64,000 bases of DNA from BRH-c25 sp035627615 (GTDB taxonomy: Bacteria; Bacillota; Clostridia; Lutisporales; Lutisporaceae): contig DASPLL010000080.1 of the NCBI GenBank assembly GCA_035627615.1, positions 1 through 64,000 of the forward strand, given 5' to 3'. This document shows, one piece after another, positions 33,804 to 42,114 of this stretch (its first letter is position 1; each line of letters opens with the position of its first letter). A program made the position numbers and the translations under genes. The notes below the pieces were generated by a model, which saw only the letters and a list, made by a program, of their open reading frames with translations, did no database searches and was not told the DNA's origin.

Positions 33804-35498
33804 TTATGTCTGTTCATATGTGACCCTGAGCAACTCCTCAATACTTGTAGTTCCGTCCAGAACACGCTTTATCGCATTCTGTCTCAGGGTAATCATGCCC
33901 TCTTCTCTTACAGAATATTCTCTCAGCTCATCTGTTGTGGCTCTCCTGTCAATAAGCGCCCTGTGCTTTTTTGTTATCGGCATTATTTCAAAAATTGCCG
34001 TCCTGCCTTTATAACCGCTGCCTCCGCAGAATTGGCAGCCTTTACCTCTATGCAGCACCAGCTTTTCTTCCATATTGTAATTGTACATGAGAATCCTTTT
34101 CTCCCAATCCTCAGCCAGGTATTCCTCCTTGCAGCTGCTGCAGACCTTTCTTACAAGTCTCTGGGCTATTACACCGACAAGCGAGGAGGATACAAGGAAA
34201 GGCTCGACGCTCATGTCTACAAGCCTTGTAATTGCGCCCGGGGCATCATTGGTATGAAGGGTGGACAATACAAGATGTCCGGTGAGAGAGGATCTTACTG
34301 CTATTTCTGCTGTCTCATTATCTCTTATTTCTCCGACCATTATTATATTGGGGTCCTGCCTGAGAATGGACCTCAACCCGTTGGCAAAGGTCAGTCCGGC
34401 CTTGACGTTGACCTGGACCTGGTTTACGCCTGCTATGGTATATTCCACCGGGTCCTCCACAGTTATTATGTTCTTTTTTGCATCGTTAAGCTCGGTCAAT
34501 ATGCTGTAAAGGGTTGTGGATTTGCCGCTTCCCGTAGGGCCTGTAACCAATATTATCCCATAAGGATTTGATACTATCCTGTTGAATTTCTTAATATCTT
34601 CAGGGTTTAACCCCAGCTCCTCCTTTGATAAAAGGAAGGAGGACTTGTTCAATATCCTTATTACAACCTTCTCGCCATAGATTGTGGGTAGGGTTGATAC
34701 TCTCAGGTCAATATCCTTGCCGTCCACCTGCGTTTCTATCCTGCCGTCCTGAGGAATTCTTTTCTCGGCTATATTCATCTGGGACAGTATCTTTACCCTG
34801 GTAACGATGGCAGGAAGAGTCTGCTTGTTCATTTTCATCATCTCCTGCAAAACACCGTCAACCCTGAACCTTACTCTGACTTCCTTCTCAAAGGGTTCAA
34901 TGTGTATGTCGCTGGAACCGATCCTTACCGCCTGCTCAATTATCGAATTAACAAGCCGCACCGTCGGTGCACTGTTTATATCACTATCGCTTATAACCTC
35001 AGCTTCCTTTTCAAGAAAACGGTATTCCCTCTTGAAATCCTCTACAGCCCTTTCCGCTGCTCTTCCTCCGTAATATCTCTCTATTGCAGCCAGAATATCC
35101 TCTGAGGCTGCAATTACAGTCTTTACCTCCATACCTGACGCCATTTTGACATCATCCAGTGCAAAATAGTTAAGAGGGTCGCTCATGGCAACGGTCAGGA
35201 ATACTCCGTCATTGTGGACGGCAATAAGCTCATGCTTCCTGGCGATATTCTCGGGCACCAGCTTAACAGATTTGTGATCTATCATGTACTTTTTCAGGTC
35301 GATCTGTGGAATTCCCAGCTGGGTCTCCAGAAGCTTTATGATTTCCTTCTGCGCTATGAAGCCTTCTGATACCAGCACTTCACCCAGCCTTTTCCCTGTG
35401 CTCTTCTGCAGATTCAGGGCATCAGAAAGCTGCTCAGAACTGATCTTCTGAGCATCGATAAGCATATCCCCCAGCCTTTTTCTTCTGTTCATATCCAT
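33804..35498 (-). CDS. pilB: PilB/GspE extension ATPase
   Basis: A protein of 564 residues. A GspE N-domain (about 1-150; RRKRLGDMLIDAQKISSEQL) leads into the ATPase core with Walker A GPTGSGKSTTLYSIL, Asp-box ITVEDPVEY, Walker B NIIMVGEIRDNETAEIA and His box. The zinc tetracysteine CSSCKEEY...CQFCGGSGYKGR is intact. It polymerises pilin subunits. The ATG has GGGGGA upstream. A terminator separates it from pilA, so it is expressed by read-through or from its own promoter. Confidence 0.96.
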   Translation of the reverse strand: MDMNRRKRLGDMLIDAQKISSEQLSDALNLQKSTGKRLGEVLVSEGFIAQKEIIKLLETQLGIPQIDLKKYMIDHKSVKLVPENIARKHELIAVHNDGVFLTVAMSDPLNYFALDDVKMASGMEVKTVIAASEDILAAIERYYGGRAAERAVEDFKREYRFLEKEAEVISDSDINSAPTVRLVNSIIEQAVRIGSSDIHIEPFEKEVRVRFRVDGVLQEMMKMNKQTLPAIVTRVKILSQMNIAEKRIPQDGRIETQVDGKDIDLRVSTLPTIYGEKVVIRILNKSSFLLSKEELGLNPEDIKKFNRIVSNPYGIILVTGPTGSGKSTTLYSILTELNDAKKNIITVEDPVEYTIAGVNQVQVNVKAGLTFANGLRSILRQDPNIIMVGEIRDNETAEIAVRSSLTGHLVLSTLHTNDAPGAITRLVDMSVEPFLVSSSLVGVIAQRLVRKVCSSCKEEYLAEDWEKRILMYNYNMEEKLVLHRGKGCQFCGGSGYKGRTAIFEIMPITKKHRALIDRRATTDELREYSVREEGMITLRQNAIKRVLDGTTSIEELLRVTYEQT

Positions 35499-35534
35499 TT
35501 ATATCCCCCTAAAAAAACCAAACGATTAATTCGA

Positions 35535-35564
35535 AAAAAGGCTTCATTTTATTGAAGCCTTTTT
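35535..35564 (-). terminator. Terminator between pilA and pilB
   Basis: AAAAAGGCTTCA and TGAAGCCTTTTT form a 12-bp stem with a 6-base loop, about 14 bases after the pilA stop, followed by T-rich sequence. It would make pilA mRNA far more abundant than the machinery downstream. Confidence 0.9.
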
Positions 35565-35577
35565 CTTTTCTATAGAA

Positions 35578-36057
35578 TTATCTTACTATTGTTCTTTGCG
35601 TATTCTTAATCTCTTTTCCTTCAACGTCAAAACCATTTATATACGCTGCAGTATTAGTATCATTGAGTACTACATATATAGTCCCCGGAGTTGGACTTTC
35701 TTCTGCGTAGTAACCTTCTCCAGCATCAACTACGATATTTAGATCTTCTGCAGTACCTGCAGTTCCTGTGTATGGGTCCGTTAAAGGATTAGAGGTAAAA
35801 TAACCTTCTATTGCTGCTTTCATATCATCTGTTGCACCTTCATCACCTATTGCAGTTCCATTTGGGTAATTGTCTATTATTGATGCAACATAAACTTCCA
35901 CCATCTTTGCGTTTGTAAGCATCCCTGCATTCCTTGCAGTATCCTTTACTCCACCGAACTGCGGCACCAGCACTGACGCAAGTATTCCTATCAAGGCGAC
36001 AACTACCATTATCTCTATGATAGTAAAACCTTTTTTATTTTTTACTCTCTCAACCAT
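35578..36057 (-). CDS. pilA: Major type IV pilin
   Basis: A protein of 159 residues. The leader MVERVKNKKG is followed by FTIIEIMVVVALIGILASVLVPQF, a perfect N-terminal pilin helix with Glu at +5. The C-terminal part is acidic and short of cysteine, so it has no disulfide-bounded D-region as in Gram-negative pilins. The start at 36057 has AGGGGG 7-8 bases upstream. It heads the pilus locus and has its own terminator, as expected for the structural subunit. Confidence 0.93.
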   Translation of the reverse strand: MVERVKNKKGFTIIEIMVVVALIGILASVLVPQFGGVKDTARNAGMLTNAKMVEVYVASIIDNYPNGTAIGDEGATDDMKAAIEGYFTSNPLTDPYTGTAGTAEDLNIVVDAGEGYYAEESPTPGTIYVVLNDTNTAAYINGFDVEGKEIKNTQRTIVR

Positions 36058-36116
36058 TTCCAATCCCCCTTATTTCTATATTTAGAACTGAATATAAAAT
36101 ATTCTCCAAAATAAAT

Positions 36117-36145
36117 AAAAATTCCTGCCGTTTTGCAGGAATTTT
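36117..36145 (-). terminator. Terminator of the yqeG-like gene
   Basis: AAAATTCCTGC and GCAGGAATTTT form an 11-bp stem with a 6-base loop, 15 bases after the yqeG stop, with T-rich sequence beyond on the minus strand. Confidence 0.88.
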
Positions 36146-36159
36146 GAAAATTATTTTTA

Positions 36160-36648
36160 CTATTTTATTTTTTTAAGAATCAATCTTTCAAGCAATCTGA
36201 CAAGCCTGGTCCAGATGAATTCCTTACTGCTTATTGGTGATACCAGAATTGTGAAAAGTCCAAGCCGGTTGCCGCCTAATACATCGGTGAAAAGTTGGTC
36301 GCCTATTACTGCCGTATTCTTCACTTTTGAATCCATAAGCTTCATCGCTCTTTTAAATGCCATTTTGCTTGGTTTTACTGCCTTGTGTATTGCAGGCAGC
36401 TTCAGGTCCTTATTGAACTCTTCAACTCTTTTTTTAGTATTGTTGGATAGTATGCAAATTTTAAAGTCTTCCGATGCCAGTCTGCATACAAGCCCTGTTA
36501 CCTTCTCGTCAGGCAGCTTTGTATCCCAGGAAACTAGAGTATTGTCAATATCTACAATAATTGCCTCTATTCCCTCTCTTTTCAATACTCCTGTATCCAG
36601 TTCATATACAGTATTTAAAAACAAATCCGGTTTTAATCTGTTCTTCAT
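36160..36648 (-). CDS. YqeG-family HAD phosphatase
   Basis: A protein of 162 residues in the HAD superfamily (type IIIA). Motif I is IVDIDNTLVSWD (the two nucleophilic aspartates), motif II ICILSNNT, and motif III plus IV KPSKMAFKRAM and VIGDQLFTDVLGGNRLG. The start at 36648 follows AGAGGT at about 6 bases; the longer frame to 36750 runs through repeat DNA. The opening RLKPDLFLNTVYEL fits YqeG proteins, which dephosphorylate unknown phosphate esters, possibly phosphatidylglycerophosphate. It lies between sigK and the pilus locus. Confidence 0.93.
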   Translation of the reverse strand: MKNRLKPDLFLNTVYELDTGVLKREGIEAIIVDIDNTLVSWDTKLPDEKVTGLVCRLASEDFKICILSNNTKKRVEEFNKDLKLPAIHKAVKPSKMAFKRAMKLMDSKVKNTAVIGDQLFTDVLGGNRLGLFTILVSPISSKEFIWTRLVRLLERLILKKIK

Positions 36649-36654
36649 AGTTGT

Positions 36655-36802
<148 letters not shown>

Positions 36803-36813
36803 ATATATTATCC

Positions 36814-37521
36814 TTACATATTCTCATTGTAAAGCTCTTTGTACAGCTTCCTTATTGCTCTGTTCTCAATCCTTGATACATATGACCTTGAGATTCCCAG
36901 CATATCGGCTATTTCCCGCTGTGTCTTGCTGATGCCGTTCTGCAGGCCGTATCTGAGCTCTATAACCAGCTTCTCCCTCTTCTTAAGGGCTGTCTCCATC
37001 CTCTGATAAAGCTTTTTTATCTGGATCTTAAGCTCCACCTCGTCCAGTATGATATCCGAATCACTCCCCAGAATATCAATTAGACTTATTTCATTGCCTT
37101 CTTTGTCTACACCTATGGGATCATGAAGCGACACCTCTGTTTTTGTTTTTTTCGAGGCTCTTATGGTCATAAGTATTTCATTCTCTATGCATCTGGCAGC
37201 ATAGGTTGCAAGCCTTGTACCCTTGTCTTCATCAAAGGTTATTATTGCCTTAATGAGCCCTATGGTGCCTATGGATATCAGATCGTCTATTTCTCTCCCT
37301 GTATTCACATATTTTTTCACAATATGGGCCACAAGCCTGAGATTTCTCTCCACCAGTATATTTTTAGCATCCTCATTACCTTTTCTGTATTCTTCCAGGT
37401 AGTATTGCTCTTCATCAGCGGACAGGGGCTGTGGAAATGAATTGACATTCTGGATATAACCGAAAAGCAGACATATGTCCTTTATTGTGGATATAATGAT
37501 AGAGGCAACAAAGAGCAGCAA
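36814..37521 (-). CDS. sigK: Sporulation sigma factor sigma-K
   Basis: A protein of 235 residues, in one uninterrupted frame, so no skin-type element splits it. The hydrophobic N-terminus (LLFVASIIISTIKDICLLFGYIQN) matches the pro-sequence that SpoIVFB removes. Region 2 has NLRLVAHIVKKY, DLISIGTIGLIKAI, TRLATYAARCIENEILMTIRA, and region 4 ends with QREIADMLGISRSYVSRIENRAIRKLY. SLHDPIGVDKEGNEISLIDIL is typical of sigma-K and sigma-E. The start is a TTG about 9 bases after GGAGG, with a strong RNA hairpin just upstream. It drives late mother-cell genes. Confidence 0.96.
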   Translation of the reverse strand: MLLFVASIIISTIKDICLLFGYIQNVNSFPQPLSADEEQYYLEEYRKGNEDAKNILVERNLRLVAHIVKKYVNTGREIDDLISIGTIGLIKAIITFDEDKGTRLATYAARCIENEILMTIRASKKTKTEVSLHDPIGVDKEGNEISLIDILGSDSDIILDEVELKIQIKKLYQRMETALKKREKLVIELRYGLQNGISKTQREIADMLGISRSYVSRIENRAIRKLYKELYNENM

Positions 37522-37536
37522 AGAAGCACACCTCCA

Positions 37537-37620
37537 AATTTCAGGAAGTTTGCCGGCATAAACTCTTTTACCTCAATTGAACAAGGGTTTATGCAGCGGA
37601 AAACTTCGCCTACTGAAATT
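37537..37620 (-). promoter_or_regulatory. Long hairpin in the sigK leader
   Basis: On the minus strand AATTTCAG, GAAGTTT, CCG and GCATAAAC in the left arm each pair in order with GTTTATGC, CGG, AAACTTC and CTGAAATT in the right arm. This gives about 26 base pairs with small bulges. The right arm ends next to the TGGAGG ribosome site of sigK. It could mask or present that site, or be an inserted repeat. Confidence 0.6.
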
Positions 37621-37688
37621 ATATGATAATCTCTTTGAAAGTGTGCCTGTATTTATATGGAACATAAAAATTTTTATGTAAATAAATT

Positions 37689-39518
37689 CTACCTTTTTAC
37701 AACCTTCATTATCTCTGTCGCCACTTCCTTGAATATTGGTGCTGCTGCACCTCCTCCGGACTGTCCGTTGTAGATGAATACCGTTATGGCATATTGAGGC
37801 TGTTCATATGGCACAAAACCCGAGAACCACCCATGGACTACCTCTCCTTCAGCTATTCCCGTCTCAGCTGAGCTGGTCTTTCCGCAGCTGCCGCCGTATT
37901 CATCCATGTTGGCCTGCTTTCCCGTGCCTATCACAGTGACTTCATGAAGCATTTCCTTCAGAAGCCTTGAGGTAAAAGGATTCAGTACTATCTGCGGTCT
38001 TGACCTTTCAAGCTTCTTCACCGTCAGGCCCTTCTCAGTGATAAGTGATTCAACCAGCTGAGGGTCATTTCTTATACCATTGTTTGCTATAGTAGCCATC
38101 ATGGAGGTTATCTGCAGCGGCGTGACCTGTATCTTCCCCTGCCCTATGGAGATATTCCCTATTCCGTCCTCCTGGACCTCCGGTATATAGCCTGCCTTTT
38201 CCTCAGGAATGGTAAAGCACAGCTTCTGGCCAAAACCAAGCTTTTCAGCCATTTCAAGGATTTCCCCGGCACCTGTTTCCATTCCTATTTTTATATATGT
38301 GCTGTTGCAGGACAGGGCAAAAGCTTCCTTCATATCAATCTCCCTGTCTTCATGGGTTTTATGGGTCGAGCACTTCATCCTGTTGTTGCCTACATCAATA
38401 TAACCTTCACACTTGTATTTCGAATATGGATTTACGAACCCACCTTCTATTGCGGCAGCAGCCACCACAGTTTTGAATATCGAACCAAGGTCAAACTGCC
38501 ATATGGATTTATTTATCAGTTCGTTACCGCTGCTTTTTAAATATCTGTCCACATTGTCCTGGTCAAAATCCGGCTTGCTGGCCATTCCCAATATATCTCC
38601 GTTGTTTACATCCATAACCACAATGGAGCCTTGAATACCGTTATCCTTCATTATCCTTTCGATTATATCCTGTATGTGATAATCGAGGGTAAGCTTTATA
38701 CTGTAGCTGAGTCCGTCCTTCGGAGCATCCACCTTTCTGAAACCGAGCCCCCGTATAATGTTCTTGCCGCTGTCCACTACCGCTGCGATGCTGTCGCTGC
38801 CGCTGGCCTGCAGATAGCTGTTCATACTCTTTTCGATACCCATCTGCCCTATCTTGTCTGTTTTGCCTATATACCCGATAACATGCCTTGCAATATCATT
38901 ATCAGAGTATCTCAGTCTTTTTTCTACTGCAATGACTCCCTTCAGCCTGCCGCTGTCAATCAAGGCCAGGTAATCATTATCCTCTATTCCACAGATGAAC
39001 TCCACCGTATCCAGCGAACCGTCCATCTTCTTCTCCACAGTATCCTTCGGAATACCACAGGCTTTTGAGATAGTATCTATTGCTGCTTTCTTGTCAAATA
39101 CAAAAGCAGGATATGCAATGACGACTTTTTTTATCTCCCTGTCTGTAATGGGGATCATGTTCCTGTCATATATTATTCCCCTGTTGGTGGAAATGGGTAT
39201 GTATACCATCCTCTGCTTTACTGCCCTCTCACTGTAGTCCTTACCCATGTATACCTGGATATAGAAAAGCCGGCACAGCATCAGCATATACAGTACTACA
39301 AAGAAAAGCCCTATTATCTGCAGCCTTTTCTTATGAATGATAATATAGTTGTTCTTCCTGTACAGTCTTGTTCCCGGCAGGGTAATAAGCTCAGCCCTTT
39401 TGCTTTCTTCCTCCCCCATATGCTGCACTTCAGGGGACCTCCTAAGAAATCTCATAATTCCGGACAAAATAAAACCTCCCTCTATCTTATTGTTGTCAGA
39501 TTGTGGGAGGTTATTCAT
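37689..39518 (-). CDS. Class B penicillin-binding protein (SpoVD/FtsI-like transpeptidase)
   Basis: A protein of 609 residues with a cytoplasmic head, one membrane segment (about 67-88), a dimerisation domain (TNRGIIYDRNMIPIT) and a transpeptidase domain. The SxxK motif is LGSIFKTVV, the SxN motif is SCNSTYIK. The KTG motif reads GKTSSAETG, so the third residue is Ser, not Gly. Walls of the forespore or division site are plausible targets. No PASTA domain follows. The ATG at 39518 lies 1 base after the udk stop, so translation is coupled. Confidence 0.9.
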   Translation of the reverse strand: MNNLPQSDNNKIEGGFILSGIMRFLRRSPEVQHMGEEESKRAELITLPGTRLYRKNNYIIIHKKRLQIIGLFFVVLYMLMLCRLFYIQVYMGKDYSERAVKQRMVYIPISTNRGIIYDRNMIPITDREIKKVVIAYPAFVFDKKAAIDTISKACGIPKDTVEKKMDGSLDTVEFICGIEDNDYLALIDSGRLKGVIAVEKRLRYSDNDIARHVIGYIGKTDKIGQMGIEKSMNSYLQASGSDSIAAVVDSGKNIIRGLGFRKVDAPKDGLSYSIKLTLDYHIQDIIERIMKDNGIQGSIVVMDVNNGDILGMASKPDFDQDNVDRYLKSSGNELINKSIWQFDLGSIFKTVVAAAAIEGGFVNPYSKYKCEGYIDVGNNRMKCSTHKTHEDREIDMKEAFALSCNSTYIKIGMETGAGEILEMAEKLGFGQKLCFTIPEEKAGYIPEVQEDGIGNISIGQGKIQVTPLQITSMMATIANNGIRNDPQLVESLITEKGLTVKKLERSRPQIVLNPFTSRLLKEMLHEVTVIGTGKQANMDEYGGSCGKTSSAETGIAEGEVVHGWFSGFVPYEQPQYAITVFIYNGQSGGGAAAPIFKEVATEIMKVVKR

Positions 39519-39519
39519 T

Positions 39520-40161
39520 CTATTTCTCGTCAATAATTGATTTGACCTTTGTAACCATTATATCCACTGCCACTTTATTGTAGCCGCCCTCTGGTATTAT
39601 TATATCCGCATACCTTTTTGTAGGCTCACAGAACTCATTGTGAGCAGGTTTTACAATGTTCAGGTACTGGTTGATTACAGACTCAAGGGACCTGCCCCTT
39701 TCCCTCATGTCTCTCACTATTCTCCTGATGATTCTTACATCAGCGTCGGTATCTACAAATATCTTTATATCCATAAGGTCTCTGAGCTTTGGTGAATCAA
39801 GTATCAGAATACCCTCCAGAAGAATTATGTCCCTGGATTCAACAGTAACTGTCTGCTTTTTCCGGTTATGCACCGTGAAGTCATACTGCGGTTTTTCTAT
39901 TGCTTGTCCACTTATAAGCTTTTCCACGTGCTCTATCATAAGCTCCATATCAAAGGCCAGAGGATGGTCATAGTTGACATTTACCCGCTCCGCTGCCGGC
40001 AGATGGCTCTGATCCTTGTAATAACAGTCCTGCTCAATTATTGCTGCGTTCTTCCTTGGTATACTCTCCAGAATAGCTCTTGTAACAGTGCTCTTGCCTG
40101 AACCCGTACCACCTGCTATCCCGATTACAAGCGGTTTCTTTTTCTTTACCTCACTCACCAT
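39520..40161 (-). CDS. udk: Uridine kinase
   Basis: A protein of 213 residues. The P-loop GIAGGTGSGKSTVTRAIL (about 14-31), YYKDQSHL, NYDHPLAFDMELMIEHVEKL and RRIVRDMRERGRSLESVINQY are diagnostic. It phosphorylates uridine and cytidine for salvage. It overlaps the end of the U32 peptidase gene by 11 bases. The set mltG-trmR-trhP-udk is the same as in B. subtilis yrrL-yrrM-yrrN/O-udk. Confidence 0.96.
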   Translation of the reverse strand: MVSEVKKKKPLVIGIAGGTGSGKSTVTRAILESIPRKNAAIIEQDCYYKDQSHLPAAERVNVNYDHPLAFDMELMIEHVEKLISGQAIEKPQYDFTVHNRKKQTVTVESRDIILLEGILILDSPKLRDLMDIKIFVDTDADVRIIRRIVRDMRERGRSLESVINQYLNIVKPAHNEFCEPTKRYADIIIPEGGYNKVAVDIMVTKVKSIIDEK

Positions 40162-41386
40162 CTTTTCGCTCCCTTCTTAATATATCATGCTTTTCAACAG
40201 GTTTTTCCATCTTCATGGTTATGATCTGCTGCGGGTGTGGGGCGGCTGCTATTTCCTCCCCTTCCTCATTCCACATTTTTTCTATCCTTTGAGAAAACAG
40301 CTGTCTATGTGGTCCGATTACTTCTATTTCATCACCCACCAGCATCCTGTTCCTCTGTTCAATGGTAGCCATGCCGGTGGCACTGTCATAATCCAGTACC
40401 ATACCGACAAAGGCATAATCCCTGACATAGGCGCTGGATTCATAGATCTGCCCTTTTGTATCCGGCTTTCCGAAAAAGAAGCCTGTACCGAATTCCCTGT
40501 GACTGGCCTTTGAAAGCTCATCAAACCATTCCTTTTTGAATTCATATCCCTCGGGGTTCTGGAGGTAGCTGTCTAAAGCCAGCCTGTAAGCTCTTACCAC
40601 TGATGCCACATAATATGAACTTTTCATTCTTCCTTCTATTTTAAGGCTTTTTATTCCCGACTGTACAAGCTCAGGTATATGCTCTATCATGCAGAGATCC
40701 CTGGAATTGAATATATATGTGCCTCTTTCATCCTCAAATACCGGCATATATTGCCCGGGACGCTTCTCTTCCACCAGATAGTACTTATACCTGCAGGGCT
40801 GTGCGCATTCACCCCTGTTTGCATCCCTGCCCACCATATAATTGCTGAGCAGACATCTGCCTGAGTAGGACATGCACATTGCCCCATGAACAAACACCTC
40901 ATATTCCAGGCTCTCAGGAGATCTGGCTATGGTTTCCCTTATCTCCTCAAAGCTCAATTCTCTTGCCAGTACTATCCTTTTTATACCGAGGCTGTGCCAG
41001 AACTCAGCACTCTTGTAATTGGTATTACTTGCCTGGGTGCTTAAATGCAGCTCCATTCCAGGCAATACTTCCTTTGCAGTCATTATTATGCTGGGATCTG
41101 ATACAATAAGGGCATCCGCTCCTGTAGACCCAAGCTCCTTCAAATATTCAGGGAGTCCTTCCAGATCTTCATTATGTGGAATTATATTCACAGTGACATA
41201 AAGCTTTTTCCCATTCTCATGGGCAAAGTCCACGCCCTCTTTTATTTCTGCCATGGTGAAATTTCCTGCAGCTGCCCTGAGCCCGTATTTATCACCACCT
41301 ATATATACAGCATCTGCTCCGTAGATAAACGCCATCTTCAGCTTTTCCAGATTGCCCGCCGGGGCAAGTATCTCGGGTCTATTCAC
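40151..41386 (-). CDS. trhP: U32-family protein, likely tRNA uridine-34 hydroxylation factor TrhP
   Basis: A protein of 411 residues, the size of the larger B. subtilis TrhP2. It has PEILAPAGNLEKLKMAFIYGADAVYIGGDKYGLR at the start and the cysteine signature EVFVHGAMCMSYSGRCLLSNYM...NRGECAQPCRYKY. It ends with a barrel-like C-terminal domain (MVLDYDSATGMATIEQRNRMLVGDEIEV). Family members are called peptidases but act in ho5U formation on tRNA. In B. subtilis two paralogues work together; only one lies here. It overlaps the trmR end by 8 bases, which supports a joint tRNA pathway. Confidence 0.88.
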   Translation of the reverse strand: MNRPEILAPAGNLEKLKMAFIYGADAVYIGGDKYGLRAAAGNFTMAEIKEGVDFAHENGKKLYVTVNIIPHNEDLEGLPEYLKELGSTGADALIVSDPSIIMTAKEVLPGMELHLSTQASNTNYKSAEFWHSLGIKRIVLARELSFEEIRETIARSPESLEYEVFVHGAMCMSYSGRCLLSNYMVGRDANRGECAQPCRYKYYLVEEKRPGQYMPVFEDERGTYIFNSRDLCMIEHIPELVQSGIKSLKIEGRMKSSYYVASVVRAYRLALDSYLQNPEGYEFKKEWFDELSKASHREFGTGFFFGKPDTKGQIYESSAYVRDYAFVGMVLDYDSATGMATIEQRNRMLVGDEIEVIGPHRQLFSQRIEKMWNEEGEEIAAAPHPQQIITMKMEKPVEKHDILRRERKDGE

Positions 41387-42044
41387 TGAACTCCACCTCC
41401 TTGAGCTTGCAGCTTATTGATATGCCGTCTCCCATTGGAATTATTGTAGTCTGAAGGCTTTCACAGGAAGATATGAAGCTTAGGAACTTTTTGAGTCTTT
41501 TCACAATAGTTATCTTCCTTCTGATAAGCAGGCTCCTCTCGGCTACCATACCCCTGAAAAGCACATTATCGCATACGAATAGTCCGCCGGTCCTGAGCTT
41601 TCCTATGCTGGCCTTCATGAATTCCATATACTGGCCTTTAGCTGCATCTACAAATATCATGTCGAAGCTGCCGGGAACAGTCTTAAGCAGTTCTTCGGCA
41701 TCCCCTGTCATTATTTTTATATTGTTTTCCATTCCCGCCCGCTTTATAAATCCTGCCGCCATGGCTGCCGATTCTTCATTTCTTTCTATTGTTGTGATGG
41801 AAAAGCCATCACCGGCACATATCCCCATGTGGATAGCCGAATAGCCTATTGCCGTACCGACCTCCAGAATGGACTTTATGTTTGCAGACTTTATAAGCAC
41901 TGCCAATAAACCCGCAATATCCTGAGTTATAATGGGCACATGGTTTTCTTCAGCGTACTTTTCCATTTCCTTTAGTATTCCGCAGCGGTCAGGTATCATA
42001 CCAAGCAGAAATCTGTCAATATACTCATGGTTGATGTTTGCCAC
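41379..42044 (-). CDS. trmR: O-methyltransferase, likely tRNA 5-hydroxyuridine methyltransferase TrmR
   Basis: A protein of 221 residues in the SAM-dependent O-methyltransferase family 3. SILEVGTAIGYSAIHMG is the SAM loop, ITTIERNEE the acidic ribose-binding strand, and FDMIFVDAAKGQYMEFM holds the metal-binding Asp; LFVCDNVLFRGMV follows. Position between mltG and the U32 gene equals that of YrrM/TrmR, which methylates ho5U34 to mo5U34. The start is a GTG with GAGGTG upstream. Confidence 0.88.
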   Translation of the reverse strand: MANINHEYIDRFLLGMIPDRCGILKEMEKYAEENHVPIITQDIAGLLAVLIKSANIKSILEVGTAIGYSAIHMGICAGDGFSITTIERNEESAAMAAGFIKRAGMENNIKIMTGDAEELLKTVPGSFDMIFVDAAKGQYMEFMKASIGKLRTGGLFVCDNVLFRGMVAERSLLIRRKITIVKRLKKFLSFISSCESLQTTIIPMGDGISISCKLKEVEFSE

Positions 42045-42064
42045 TTTATCACCTCATATGTCTC

Positions 42065-42094
42065 AAAAAAATACATGGATCAGGCCATGTATTT
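42065..42094 (-). terminator. Terminator between mltG and trmR
   Basis: AAATACATGG pairs with CCATGTATTT over a 6-base loop, followed on the minus strand by TTTTTTGAG. It lies 20 bases after the mltG stop. Confidence 0.85.
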
Positions 42095-42114
42095 CTGTGA
42101 CTTTAGTTTTTGAG

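Noticed and set aside
36814..37521. A skin-type insertion in sigK.
   Set aside because: The coding frame is continuous from region 1 to region 4, with no recombinase gene or break.
37537..37620. The sigK leader hairpin as a known riboswitch (cyclic di-GMP, cyclic di-AMP or cobalamin).
   Set aside because: None of the conserved core sequences of these classes could be found; the fold is a simple bulged hairpin.
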